From NCBI GenBank assembly GCA_003864495.1, contig ML133394.1:2705108-2769107 (forward strand): a stretch of DNA of 64,000 nucleotides, written 5' to 3'. A program made the position numbers and the translations under genes. This DNA is from Nemopilema nomurai. Lineage: Eukaryota; Cnidaria; Scyphozoa; Rhizostomeae; Rhizostomatidae. Shown here one piece after another: positions 37,101-51,182 of this stretch (its first letter is position 1; each line of letters starts with the position of its first letter). Under the pieces are notes generated by a model that had not been told where the DNA came from, did not search any database, and saw nothing but the letters and a program-made list of their open reading frames with translations.

Positions 37101-40100
37101 TCACTGACAGTAGCACGCTTTGATTTGCATGGAGTAGATCTTGCTTGTCATTTGAGCTTTCCCCTTCTTTGGATTCATGTGCTTTCAGATGCAAAACACT
37201 GATTTAGTTCTTCACTGACAGTAGCACGCTTTGATTTGCATGGAGTAGATCTTGCTTGTCATTTGAGCTTTCCCCTTCTTTGGATTCATGTGCTTTATCA
37301 TGATGTGCTTTCAGATGCAAAACACTGATTTAGTTCTTCACTGACAGTAGCACGCTTTGATTTGCATGGAGTAGATCTTGCTTGTCATTTGAGCTTTCCC
37401 CTTCTTTGGATTCATGTGCTTTCAGATGCAAAACACTGATTTAGTTCTTCACTGACAGTAGCACGCTTTGATTTGCATGGAGTAGATCTTGCTTGTCATT
37501 GAGCTTTCCCCTTCTTTGGATTAATGTGCTTTCAGATGCAAAACACTGATTTAGTTCTTCACTGACAGTAGCACGCTTTGATTTGCATGGAGTAGATCTT
37601 GCTTGTCATTTGAGCTTTCCCCTTCTTTGGATTCATGTGCTTTCAGATGCAAAACACTGATTTAGTTCTTCACTGACAGTAGCACGCTTTGATTTGCATG
37701 GAGTAGATCTTGCTTGTCATTTGAGCTTTCCCCTTCTTTGGATTATGTGCTTTCAGATGCAAAACACTGATTTAGTTCTTCACTGACAGTAGCACGCTTT
37801 GATTTGCATGGAGTAGATCTTGCTTGTCATTGAGCTTTCCCCTTCTTTGGATTCATGTGCATTTCATGATGCTTTCAGATGCAAAACACTGATTTAGTTC
37901 TTCACTGACAGTAGCACGCTTTGATTTGCATGGAGTAGATCTTGCTTGTCATTGAGCTTTCCCCTTCTTTGGATTCATGTGCTTTCATGATGTCAGATGC
38001 AAAACACTGATTTAGTTCTTCACTGACAGTAGCACGCTTTGATTTGCATGGAGTAGATCTTGCTTGTCATTTGAGCTTTCCCCTTCTTTGGATTCATGTG
38101 CTTTCAGATGCAAAACACTGATTTAGTTCTTCACTGACAGTAGCACGCTTTGATTTGCATGGAGTAGATCTTGCTTGTCTTTGAGCTTTCCCCTTCTTTG
38201 GATTCATGTGCTTTCAGATGCAAAACACTGATTTAGTTCTTCACTGACAGTAGCACGCTTTGATTTGCATGGAGTAGATCTTGCTTGTCATTTGAGCTTT
38301 CCCCTTCTTTGGATTCATGTGCTTTAGATCAAAACACTGATGTTTTCAGATGCAAAACTGATTACTTCTTCACTGACAGTAGCACGCTTTGATTTGCATG
38401 GAGTAGATCTTGCTTGTCTTGAGCTTTCCCCTTCTTTGGATTCATGTGCTTTCAGATGCAAAACACTGATTTAGTTCTTCACTGACAGTAGCACGCTTTG
38501 ATTTGCATGGAGTAGATCTTGCTTGTCATTGAGCTTTCCCCTTCTTTGGATTCATGTGCTTTCAGATGCAAAACACTGATTTAGTTCTTCACTGACAGTA
38601 GCACGCTTTGATTTGCATGGAGTAGATCTTGCTTGTCATTTGAGCTTTCCCCTTCTTTGGATTCATGTGCTTTCATGATGCTTTCAGATGCAAAACACTG
38701 ATTTAGTTCTTCACTGACAGTAGCACGCTTTGATTTGCATGGAGTAGATCTTGCTTGTCATTTGAGCTTTCCCCTTCTTTGGATTCATGTGCATTCATGT
38801 GCTTTCAGATGCAAAACACTGATTTAGTTCTTCACTGACAGTAGCACGCTTTGATTTGCATGGAGTAGATCTTGCTTGTCATTTGAGCTTTCCCCTTCTT
38901 TGGATTCATGTGCTTTCAGATGCAAAACACTGATTTAGTTCTTCACTGACAGTAGCACGCTTTGATTTGCATGGAGTAGATCTTGCTTGTCATTGAGCTT
39001 TCCCCTTCTTTGGATTCATGTGCTTTCAGATGCAAAACACTGATTTAGTTCTTCACTGACAGTAGCACGCTTTGATTTGCATGGAGTAGATCTTGCTTGT
39101 CATTTGCTTTCCCCTTCTTTGGATTCATGTGCTTTCAGATGCAAACACTGATGCTTTCAGATGCAAAACACTGATTTAGTTCTTCACTGACAGTAGCACG
39201 CTTTGATTTGCATGGAGTAGATCTTGCTTGTCATTGAGCTTTCCCCTTCTTTGGATTCATGTGCTTTCAGATGCAAAACACTGATTTAGTTCTTCACTGA
39301 CAGTAGCACGCTTTGATTTGCATGGAGTAGATCTTGCTTGTCATTGAGCTTTCCCCTTCTTTGGATTCATGTGCTTTTCAAGATGCTTTCAGATGCAAAA
39401 CACTGATTTAGTTCTTCACTGACAGTAGCACGCTTTGATTTGCATGGAGTAGATCTTGCTTGTCATTGAGCTTTCCCCTTCTTTGGATTCAATTTGATTG
39501 CTGATCTTTCAGATGCAAAACACTGATTTAGTTCTTCACTGACAGTAGCACGCTTTGATTTGCATGGAGTAGATCTTGCTTGTCATTGAGCTTTCCCCTT
39601 CTTTGGATTCATGTGCTTTCAGATGCAAAACACTGATTTAGTTCTTCACTGACAGTAGCACGCTTTGATTTGCATGGAGTAGATCTTGCTTGTCATTTGA
39701 GCTTTCCCTTCTTTGGATTCATGTGCTTTGATTTGTGCTTTCAGATGCAAAACACTGATTTAGTTCTTCACTGACAGTAGCACGCTTTGATTTGCATGGA
39801 GTAGATCTTGCTTGTCATTTGAGCTTTCCCCTTCTTTGGATTCATGTGCTTTCAGATGCAAAACACTGATTTAGTTCTTCACTGACAGTAGCACGCTTTG
39901 ATTTGCATGGAGTAGATCTTGCTTGTCATTTGAGCTTTCCCCTTCTTTGGATTCATGTGCTTTCAGATGCAAAACACTGATTTAGTTCTTCACTGACAGT
40001 AGCACGCTTTGATTTGCATGGAGTAGATCTTGCTTGTCATTGAGCTTTCCCCTTCTTTGGATTCATGTGCTTTCAGATGCAAAACACTGATTTAGTTCTT

Positions 40101-43100
40101 CACTGACAGTAGCACGCTTTGATTTGCATGGAGTAGATCTTGCTTGTCATTTGAGCTTTCCCCTTCTTTGGATTCATGTGCTTTCAGATGCAAAACACTG
40201 ATTTAGTTCTTCACTGACAGTAGCACGCTTTGATTTGCATGGAGTAGATCTTGCTTGTCATTGAGCTTTCCCCTTCTTTGGATTCATGTGCTTTCAGATG
40301 CAAAACACTGATTTAGTTCTTCACTGACAGTAGCACGCTTTGATTTGCATGGAGTAGATCTTGCTTGTCATTTGAGCTTTCCCCTTCTTTGGATTATGTG
40401 CTTTCAGATGCAAAACACTGATTTAGTTCTTCACTGACAGTAGCACGCTTTGATTTGCATGGAGTAGATCTTGCTTGTCATTTGAGCTTTCCCCTTCTTT
40501 GGATTCATGTGCTTTCAGATGCAAAACACTGATTTAGTTCTTCACTGACAGTAGCACGCTTTGATTTGCATGGAGTAGATCTTGCTTGTCATTTGAGCTT
40601 TCCCCTTCTTTGGATTAATGTGCTTTCAGATGCAAAACACTGATTTAGTTCTTCACTGACAGTAGCACGCTTTGATTTGCATGGAGTAGATCTTGCTTGT
40701 CACTTGAGCTTTCCCCTTCTTTGGATTATGTGCTTTCAGATGCAAAACACTGATTTAGTTCTTCACTGACAGTAGCACGCTTTGATTTGCATGGAGTAGA
40801 TCTTGCTTGTCATTGAGCTTTCCCCTTCTTTGGATTATGTGCTTTCAGATGCAAAACACTGATTTAGTTCTTCACTGACAGTAGCACGCTTTGATTTGCA
40901 TGGAGTAGATCTTGCTTGTCTTTGAGCTTTCCCCTTCTTTGGATTATGTGCTTTCAGATGCAAAACACTGATTTAGTTCTTCACTGACAGTAGCACGCTT
41001 TGATTTGCATGGAGTAGATCTTGCTTGTCATTTGAGCTTTCCCCTTCTTTGGATTCATGTGCTTTCAGATGCAAAACACTGATTTAGTTCTTCACTGACA
41101 GTAGCACGCTTTGATTTGCATGGAGTAGATCTTGCTTGTCATTGAGCTTTCCCCTTCTTTGGATTCATGTGCTTTCAGATGCAAAACACTGATTTAGTTC
41201 TTCACTGACAGTAGCACGCTTTGATTTGCATGGAGTAGATCTTGCTTGTCATTTGAGCTTTCCCCTTCTTTGGATTCATGTGCTTTCAGATGCAAAACAC
41301 TGATTTAGTTCTTCACTGACAGTAGCACGCTTTGATTTGCATGGAGTAGATCTTGCTTGTCACTTGAGCTTTCCCCTTCTTTGGATTATGTGCTTTCAGA
41401 TGCAAAACACTGATTTAGTTCTTCACTGACAGTAGCACGCTTTGATTTGCATGGAGTAGATCTTGCTTGTCATTGAGCTTTCCCCTTCTTTGGATTCATG
41501 TGCTTTCGATGCAGATGCAAACACTGATTTAGTTCTTCACTGACAGTAGCACGCTTTGATTTGCATGGAGTAGATCTTGCTTGTCATTGAGCTTTCCCCT
41601 TCTTTGGATTCATGTGCTTTAGATGCAAAACACTGATTTAGTTCTTCACTGACAGTAGCACGCTTTGATTTGCATGGAGTAGATCTTGCTTGTCTTGAGC
41701 TTTCCCCTTCTTTGGATTCATGTGCTTTCAGATGCAAAACACTGATTTAGTTCTTCACTGACAGTAGCACGCTTTGATTTGCATGGAGTAGATCTTGCTT
41801 GTCATTTGAGCTTTCCCCTTCTTTGGATTCATGTGCTTTCAGATGCAAAACACTGATTTAGTTCTTCACTGACAGTAGCACGCTTTGATTTGCATGGAGT
41901 AGATCTTGCTTGTCATTGAGCTTTCCCCTTCTTTGGATTCATGTGCTTTCAGATGCAAAACACTGATTTAGTTCTTCACTGACAGTAGCACGCTTTGATT
42001 TGCATGGAGTAGATCTTGCTTGTCATTGAGCTTTCCCCTTCTTTGGATTATGTGCTTTCAGATGCAAAACACTGATTTAGTTCTTCACTGACAGTAGCAC
42101 GCTTTGATTTGCATGGAGTAGATCTTGCTTGTCTTGAGCTTTCCCCTTCTTTGGATTATGTGCTTTCAGATGCAAAACACTGATTTAGTCTCTTTGACAG
42201 TAGCACGCTTTGATTTGCATGGAGTAGATCTTGCTTGTCACTTGAGCTTTCCCCTTCTTTGGATTCATGTGCTTTCAGATGCAAAACACTGATTTAGTTC
42301 TTCACTGACAGTAGCACGCTTTGATTTGCATGGAGTAGATCTTGCTTGTCATTGAGCTTTCCCCTTCTTTGGATTATGTGCTTTCAGATGCAAAACACTG
42401 ATTTAGCTTCTTCACTGACAGTAGCACGCTTTGATTTGCATGGAGTAGATCTTGCTTGTCATTGAGCTTTCCCCTTCTTTGGATTATGTGCTTTCAGATG
42501 CAAAACACTGATTTAGTTCTTCACTGACAGTAGCACGCTTTGATTTGCATGGAGTAGATCTTGCTTGTCATTTGAGCTTTCCCCTTCTTTGGATTCATGT
42601 GCTTTCAGATGCAAAACACTGATTTAGTTCTTCACTGACAGTAGCACGCTTTGATTTGCATGGAGTAGATCTTGCTTGTCATTTGAGCTTTCCCCTTCTT
42701 TGGATTCATGTGCTTTCAGATGCAAAACACTGATTTAGTTCTTCACTGACAGTAGCACGCTTTGATTTGCATGGAGTAGATCTTGCTTGTCATTGAGCTT
42801 TCCCCTTCTTTGGATTCATGTGCTTTCAGATGCAAAACACTGATTTAGTTCTTCACTGACAGTAGCACGCTTTGATTTGCATGGAGTAGATCTTGCTTGT
42901 CATTGAGCTTTCCCCTTCTTTGGATTCATGTGCTTTCAGATGTGCAGATGCAAAACACTGATTTAGTTCTTCACTGACAGTAGCACGCTTTGATTTGCAT
43001 GGAGTAGATCTTGCTTGTCACTTGAGCTTTCCCCTTCTTTGGATTCATGTGCTTTCAGATGCAGATGCAACACTGATTTAGTTCTTCACTGACAGTAGCA

Positions 43101-45966
43101 CGCTTTGATTTGCATGGAGTAGATCTTGCTTGTCATTTGAGCTTTCCCCTTCTTTGGATTCATGTGCTTTCAGATGCAAAACACTGATTTAGTTCTTCAC
43201 TGACAGTAGCACGCTTTGATTTGCATGGAGTAGATCTTGCTTGTCATTTGAGCTTTCCCCTTCTTTGGATTCATGTGCTTTCAGATGCAAAACACTGATT
43301 TAGTTCTTCACTGACAGTAGCACGCTTTGATTTGCATGGAGTAGATCTTGCTTGTCATTTGAGCTTTCCCCTTCTTTGGATTAATGTGCTTTCAGATGCA
43401 AAACACTGATTTAGTTCTTCACTGACAGTAGCACGCTTTGATTTGCATGGAGTAGATCTTGCTTGTCATTTGAGCTTTCCCCTTCTTTGGATTCATGTGC
43501 TTTCAGATGCAAAACACTGATTTAGTTCTTCACTGACAGTAGCACGCTTTGATTTGCATGGAGTAGATCTTGCTTGTCTTTGAGCTTTCCCCTTCTTTGG
43601 ATTCATGTGCTTTCAGATGCAAAACACTGATTTAGTTCTTCACTGACAGTAGCACGCTTTGATTTGCATGGAGTAGATCTTGCTTGTCACTTGAGCTTTC
43701 CCCTTCTTTGGATTATGTGCTTTCAGATGCAAAACACTGATTTAGTTCTTCACTGACAGTAGCACGCTTTGATTTGCATGGAGTAGATCTTGCTTGTCAT
43801 TGAGCTTTCCCCTTCTTTGGATTAATGTGCTTTCAGATGCAAAACACTGATTTAGTTCTTCACTGACAGTAGCACGCTTTGATTTGCATGGAGTAGATCT
43901 TGCTTGTCACTTGAGCTTTCCCCTTCTTTGGATTAATGTGCTTTCAGATGCAAAACACTGATTTAGTTCTTCACTGACAGTAGCACGCTTTGATTTGCAT
44001 GGAGTAGATCTTGCTTGTCATTGAGCTTTCCCCTTCTTTGGATTCATGTGCTTTCAGATGCAAAAACTGATTTAACTTCTTCACTGACAGTAGCACGCTT
44101 TGATTTGCATGGAGTAGATCTTGCTTGTCATTGAGCTTTCCCCTTCTTTGGATTAATGTGCTTTCAGATGCAAAACACTGATTTAGTTCTTCACTGACAG
44201 TAGCACGCTTTGATTTGCATGGAGTAGATCTTGCTTGTCATTGAGCTTTCCCCTTCTTTGGATTATGTGCTTTCAGATGCAAAACACTGATTAACTTCTT
44301 CACTGACAGTAGCACGCTTTGATTTGCATGGAGTAGATCTTGCTTGTCATTGAGCTTTCCCCTTCTTTGGATTCAATGTGCTTTCAGATGCAAAACACTG
44401 ATTTGTTTTCACTGACAGTAGCACGCTTTGATTTGCATGGAGTAGATCTTGCTTGTCATTGAGCTTTCCCCTTCTTTGGATTCATGTGCTTTCAGATGCA
44501 AAACACTGATTTAGTTCTTCACTGACAGTAGCACGCTTTGATTTGCATGGAGTAGATCTTGCTTGTCTTTGAGCTTTCCCCTTCTTTGGATTCATGTGCA
44601 TTTCATACACTGATGCTTTCAGATGCAAAACACTGATTTAGTTCTTCACTGACAGTAGCACGCTTTGATTGCATGGAGTAGATCTTGCTTGTCTTGAGCT
44701 TTCCCCTTCTTTGGATTAATGTGCTTTCAGATGCAAAACACTGATTTAGTTCTTCACTGACAGTAGCACGCTTTGATTTGCATGGAGTAGATCTTGCTTT
44801 CTTGAGCTTTCCCTTCTTTGGATTCATGTGCTTTCAGATGCAAAACACTGATTTAGTTCTTCACTGACAGTAGCACGCTTTGATTGCATGGAGTAGATCT
44901 TGCTTGTCACTTGAGCTTTCCCCTTCTTTGGATTAATGTGCTTTCAGATGCAAAACACTGATTTAGTTCTTCACTGACAGTAGCACGCTTTGATTTGCAT
45001 GGAGTAGATCTTGCTTGTCACTTGAGCTTTCCCCTTCTTTGGATTAATGTGCTTTCAGATGCAAAACACGATTAACTTCTTCACTGACAGTAGCACGCTT
45101 TGATTTGCATGGAGTAGATCTTGCTTGTCATTTGAGCTTTCCCCTTCTTTGGATTCATGTGCTTTCAGATGCAAAACACTGATTACTTCTTCACTGACAG
45201 TAGCACGCTTTGATTTGCATGGAGTAGATCTTGCTTGTCACTTGAGCTTTCCCCTTCTTTGGATTAATGTGCTTTCAGATGCAAAACACTGATTTAGTTC
45301 TTCACTGACAGTAGCACGCTTTGATTTGCATGGAGTAGATCTTGCTTGTCATGAGCTTTCCCCTTCTTTGGATTCAATGTGCTTTCAGATGCAAAACACT
45401 GATTTAGTTCTTCACTGACAGTAGCACGCTTTGATTTGCATGGAGTAGATCTTGCTTGTCATTGAGCTTTCCCCTTCTTTGGATTATGTGCATTTAGATC
45501 AATACACTGATGTGCTTCAGATGCAAAACACTGATTTAGTTCTTCATTGACAGTAGCACGCTTTGATTGCATGGAGTAGATCTTGCTTGTAACTTGAGCT
45601 TTCCCCTTCTTTGGATTCATGTGCTTTAGATCAAATACATGATGCTTTCAATGCAAAACACTGATTTAGTTCTTCACTGACAGTAGCACGCTTTGATTTG
45701 CATGGAGTAGATCTTGCTTTCACTTTGAGCTTTCCCCTTCTTTGGATTCATGTGCTTTCAGATGCAAAACACTGATTTAGTTCTTCACTGACAGTAGCAC
45801 GCTTTGATTTGCATGGAGAAGTCTTGATTGTCACTTGAGCTTTCCCCTTCTTTGGATTCATGTGCTTTCAGATGCAAAACACTGATTTAGTTCTTCACTG
45901 ACAGTAGCACGCTTTGATTTGCTTGAATAGATCTTGCTTGTCATGTAAGCTTTTCCCTTCTTTGGA
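31126..45966 (+). repeat. 111-bp satellite array, block 2
   Basis: Same monomer and orientation as block 1, roughly 132 copies by length. Its left edge is hidden by the N gap. The right edge reads GCTTTTCCCTTCTTTGG then GTCTAAATGA, exactly as at 16430/16431. The last dozen or so diverged monomers follow the same order as those ending block 1 (for example the TTCATTGACAG and TGTAACTTGAG variants), with extra one-base losses here. Confidence 0.97.
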
Positions 45967-46632
45967 GTCTAAATGAAATGAATGATTGAATAGATTAAAT
46001 GAAATGAGAATATAAGTGAAATTGTACGAGCACTCATTGAGTAGGTCGTTGGAGAGTATAAATTAAAAGCAATTAAAAAGATGAAACAGGGAAAGCAGCT
46101 GGGCCCTCGAATATAGATCTAGAACTCAAAACTGCTAGTGCGTAGATTTGGGTTTAAATAAAAATTAAACACTTTCATCAAACGTCTCATCACAAGCGGT
46201 TGCTGTAAAATGGCAGTGCATGCAGAAGCAACTACTCGATTGCAATAATTCAGTGAATGTTGTAAACTATTGACTGGAACAATGTTAACATTGAAGGTGA
46301 AATCTCATCGAATTATAGGAGCCATATAACGGAAAGGATTTTACAGGCCAGTGAAACACTGGCATAAGGATAACACAAAATAGTAGTTTTGCGAAGGACC
46401 AAAAAACCTATGGTGAGAAAGATGGGCAGGCTGAAACTGAGACATTAGAGGATCGCTGCTACGTTCATGGATATGCTAGGCTTGGAACAAATGGTAGATA
46501 TACTTTAAAGAAAAAGTCTTGAGTTGCTTTCAGTACATATTCGAAAGAAGCAAGGACTTTATATTTTGAAGACAGAAGCTGACTCTTTTGGTTGGATGAA
46601 AGAGCAAAAACAACCGACAAAGTCACGATAAA

Positions 46633-47570
46633 AAGCAACCTTGAAGAGGAAACAAAGAATTGCAGCTAAACGACGAAGGACGAGCAAAAGAGAGAGAAAT
46701 GCCACAAGATAAACAAAATAATTGTTTCAGGCCACAAATCAACCCATCCAACCACTTCCAACTCGACCAAAAAGCATTCAAAATGCAAGAATGTTTTAAG
46801 GATAATGAAGATGTTAAGGGCTATGGAAAGGTAATGAAGATGATGATCAAGATGACGATGAAGATTAGGTTATGATGAAGATGATGATCAACATGATGAA
46901 GATAAAATCCTAACAATTACAAAACGAGGAGAGAGAAATAGAAGTGAAACAATGTTTATATCAACGATCTTACAATTGAAAAAGAATAACCTCAAAACGA
47001 AGACTGTACTACGACCCTCACCTAACTCGCCAAGGACCGACCGACCAAAAATAACTCTTTTATACATCTGAGTAAGCCATCCTTAAGTTGTCACGGGAAA
47101 AAGCAACCTTGAAGAAGAAACAAAGAAGTGCAGCTAAACGACGAAGGACGAGCAAAAAAGAGAGAAATGCCGCAAGGGCAAAAACAAACTGTTTCAGGCC
47201 ACAAATCAACCCATCCAATAACTACCAACTCGACCAAACAGTATACAAACTTCAAGACGATGATGAGGATGATGAGGATGATGAAGATTTTAAGGGCCAA
47301 GGAAAGGTTATGAAGATGATGATCAAGATGACCATGAAGATTAGGTTATGATGAAGATGATGATCAACATGATGAAGATAAAATCCTAACAATTACAAAA
47401 CAAAGAGAGAGAAATAGAAGTGCAACAATGTTTGTATCAACGAACTTCCAATTCAAAAAGAATAACCTCAAAACCAAGACTGTACTACGACCCTCACCTA
47501 ACTCGCCAAGGACCGACCGACCAAAAATAACTCTTTTATACATCCTAGTAAGCCATCCTTGAGTTGTCAG
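46633..47570 (+). repeat. 468-bp direct repeat pair inside duplicon B
   Basis: Copies start with AAGCAACCTTGAAGA at 46633 and 47101. The second copy carries a short open frame (47088-47351) with a basic stretch (KKKQRSAAKRRRTSKKER) followed by DDDEDDEDDEDF. The same frame is present in copy C (28365-28571) but broken in copy A, which argues against a maintained protein. Confidence 0.85.
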
Positions 47571-49085
47571 CCCTTCAAATGTTCTATGCAGTAAAAAACA
47601 AAGATGATTATCAAGCAACAACCTTGAGAGCTTAAACGATTTTCAAATAAAAGCTCAAAACTTTAAAACTCTCAGTATCAGATCAATATAATGATGTAAG
47701 AGATGGGAAAGAATCCAGTATGGAACAGCTGTGAAAGGGCCATAAATGCTCTTCTCAAACTAGCATCAGTATGCCCAAAGGTGTAAAAAAGAAACGATAA
47801 ACGAGAAGGACAGGTGGAGAGTAGATTCTAACGAAAGGATAGGAGAAGAATATGCAACGGACACGTGATGACAATCTTCGACGAAGAGATTAAATGAAAT
47901 GAGAATACTAAGGATGAAATTGTACGAGGACTCATTGAGTAGGTCGCTGGAGAGTATAAATTAAAATCAATTAAAAAGATGAAACAGGGAAAGCAGCTGG
48001 GCCCTCGAATATAGATCTAGAACTCAAAACTGCTAGTGCGTAGATTTGGGTTTAAATAAAAATTAAACACTTTCATCAAACGTCTACTCACAAAGCGATG
48101 GGACGTTTCTTCTACATAGGTGAAAGGCTTACTGTTAGCGGCTGTTGTAAAACGGCAGTGCATGCAAGAGCAACTACTCGATTGCAATACTTCAGGTAAT
48201 GTTGTAAACCATTGACTGGAACAATGTTAACATTGAAGGTCAAATCTCATCGAATTATAGGAGCTGTGTAACGGAAAGGATTTTACAGGCCAGTGAAACA
48301 CTGTCAAAAGGATAACATAAGATGGTAGTTTTGTGAGGGACCGAAAAAACCTATGGTTAGAGAGATGGGCAAGCTGAAACTGAGACACAAGTGGATTACT
48401 CATGTGTTGATGGACATGACAGTCTTGAAAGAAATGGTAAATAGGAAAGCAAAACAAAAATGCATTGAGTAGCTTTCAGTACATATTTAGGACACAGAAG
48501 GATGTCAGGTTTCTCACAACTATCCATCAGCAAGAATAAATCCACTGCTATCTAAGGTGGGTCAGCTATATATATTTCCTTTACCTTTTAAAAACGAGTG
48601 TTTGTGTGAACTGTAAGCATCGGAAACCATGCAACAAAATGAAGTCGTTTATTATCAATGGACCAATAATTGGCGTTTGAAAGTTTTCCGGTAAATCAGC
48701 ATGAGCAATTGCATGCCATTTCCAGTAAGGCCTGCTTGAAGTGAATCAACCCAGCCATTTCCAACTCAACAAAACAGTATAAAAACTGCAAGGTGATGAT
48801 GAAGATGATGAAGATTATGATCAAGATGGCGATGAGGATTGTGATGAAGAAGTTGATCTTGAAACTGAACAACAACAAAACAATGATAAGATGAAAGGAA
48901 CGTGAACTTCTGGCTATGTCCACAAAGTTTACATTCATCTGGTCTTCAAACTCACATTGATTGGTCAAAAACTGGTCCCCCACAACTTAGATTGGAACTG
49001 TTATGATGTTTTTCCCTTGAAATGTCAGCACACTCATCCATCTCTGCTGTAAGAAAATAAAAACACTTGAGGAAGGAAAGTCTTT

Positions 49086-49140
49086 CAGTTCTGTAGTAAT
49101 TCAGTTCTGTAGCAATTCAGTTCTGTAGCAATTCAGTTCT
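49086..49140 (+). repeat. 16-bp minisatellite (copy B)
   Basis: About 3.4 copies of CAGTTCTGTAGCAATT, identical to the array at 19536-19590. Confidence 0.9.
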
Positions 49141-49718
49141 TTTCTCTTAGAGTGTAAAAGGGCAACCAAAGTTTCCTAAAAGTTGCTCTCTAGTTTAACC
49201 AATGAAACAAAAAAACATGTACAGTAAAAACTGGAAGAGAGAAAGAAGAGTGACTGCTGTAAACAAAACTTTCACCTACTGGATAATTGACATTAAGTCT
49301 TAGTCTTTGAAACTCATCTTCACTGTTTAAAGACTGATCTAGTGTCACAAATCCCTGCATCCTTTTATCTTAACAGTTCATGGCAAGGTAGGGCTTGAAA
49401 AGCAAACATTGTCTCATGGAAGAAACGCAAAGTTGTTATGAAGCCAAAACCTTCCAATTTTTCCTGCAACTTTAACACAATAAAGATTTCTTGAATGGCA
49501 TTCTTAATTCTTTGCATACACAAAAAGTATGAACCTTAAGCAATGTAAAATTACATGCTTTAAAAGAGAAGCAATCCCTCGTGCCTTCCCTCTGAGGCAT
49601 TCAAAGCCCCCGGAAAAGGTTTTTGGCATTGATTTAAAATGTTTACATTGAACCATTTGAAAAGGTTAAGGCAACAGGATTTCATACGAAGGATCATAGA
49701 GAGTGCGGAAAAATAACC

Positions 49719-49791
49719 GACCCGAGCGGGACTCGAACTCACGACCCTCGACTTTGTACGTCAAGTGCTCTACCAACTGAGCTATCGGGTC
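49719..49791 (-). tRNA. tRNA-like unit, possible tRNA-Cys(ACA) pseudogene or SINE head
   Basis: On the minus strand, 73 nt fold as a cloverleaf. The acceptor stem GACCCGA/TCGGGTC is fully paired; the D stem is GCTC/GAGC. The anticodon stem TTGAC/GTCGA has one G-T pair and the 7-nt loop GTACAAA gives T33 and anticodon ACA. The T arm is GTGAG-TTCGAGT-CCCGC with an A-C mismatch. A-box (TAGCTCAGTTGG) and B-box (GTTCGAGTCC) promoters for RNA polymerase III are present. The ACA anticodon is unusual for cysteine in eukaryotes, there is one extra base after the D arm and a T-stem mismatch, and it lies in a repeat, so a tRNA-derived repeat is likelier than a working tRNA gene. Confidence 0.55.
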
Positions 49792-51182
49792 ATGCTTTCA
49801 AGCCAGCACTCGAGGCCAAGCCATTTATCCGCACTGCCCCTCTCTTGAACCATTTGAATAATATGTGTTTGGCCATTAAAATTATACATTGAAGGTATTC
49901 ACATTGTTTATCAATGTTTGCATCAATGGTTTCAGCCCTTCATTCTCCCTTAATGCAGGTTCTCTTGGGTATATTCCTAAGTAAGCACACAAAAAGAATT
50001 CCTGTATTGATAAGCACCTTTTTATTTTAGGAACTTCTATGTGTCTTCGCATTCTGTAAAGTAAAGTATCATTTGTACTTGTATATATATTGGTTTCTAC
50101 CTAGCATCTGAAGGCAGTTTTTAGGGCACTGAGAAGCCTTATGCTTATTTAGCAGTGTCCTTGTCCTTTTTCCTATATTGACCACACCTTTTGGTTCCTC
50201 ATGCCCGGAATTAAAGAGAGCTGGTGACTCTCTGTGAAAGTCAGGTCATGCCAAGGACTCAAAACACAAACCTTTGGGTCTGTAGTCAGTGCCTCTAAAA
50301 ACTGAGCCATCATGTCTAGTTTCTTGTGAAAATTTTGTGGTTAATCTCCACTGCTAAACTTTCTGGTAATTCGGCTTTGGGTATTCTGCTGAGAACTAAC
50401 AAAGCCCACTCTGTTTTATGGTCTAGTAAAGGTTCTAAAACAGCATTTCAAGCCTTCTTTCCATTACCTATTGCAGGCATGTACATAAAACAAGCATGAT
50501 AATCAACAAGCTTTTAATTTAGACTGCTAAATGCCACACTAGCAAACATCAAACTTTGACTAATCTCCCTTAACTGCTGGGTATTTTGATTTTTGCCCCA
50601 AACCTTCCCCAACATTTATTTACATTAATCAAAACTGATGTCAAAGTGTGCTCCAACGGTAGAAATCAGTTTTGTTTAAAGGGTTTTTTCCTAAAGGCGT
50701 TTTGGAAATGTTGAGTATTGAAATTGGCAAACATTGTCACCCTGGGATGACATTTTCTCAATAGAAATTTTCTGAAATATGAATAAATATTTTCTCAATA
50801 GAAATAGAAATAATAAAAAACTTGAGAAGGTACTAATTGAACCAAATCAACAATTAATGACATTACATGGAATAACACTGAATAGCATACTAATAAGATG
50901 GGCATTTCTAGGATGAAAATTATAATGAAAATACTGATTATTCAGAATGGATCCTTCAACTAAAAAGCTAACTGGCACCAATCATCAGATATCAATTAGG
51001 TTAGATTGACATCTGAGGCCAAATTTGACCAAACACATTGTCCAAAAAGCCAGATTTGGTAAAATTTCTTACAGTCAAGTAATATAGGTCCAATTAAATG
51101 TAGATATAATCTTTTAACAAACAGTGGAAACCGAAAATATTTTCCAAAGTGACAGCAAAGCGCTTTTGTTGAATGGCAGCTT

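Noticed and set aside
1..45966. Many 60-78 codon frames with KAHESKEGESS or SKRATVSEELNQ
   Set aside because: All are satellite monomers; the frame opens only where indels remove the regular stops.
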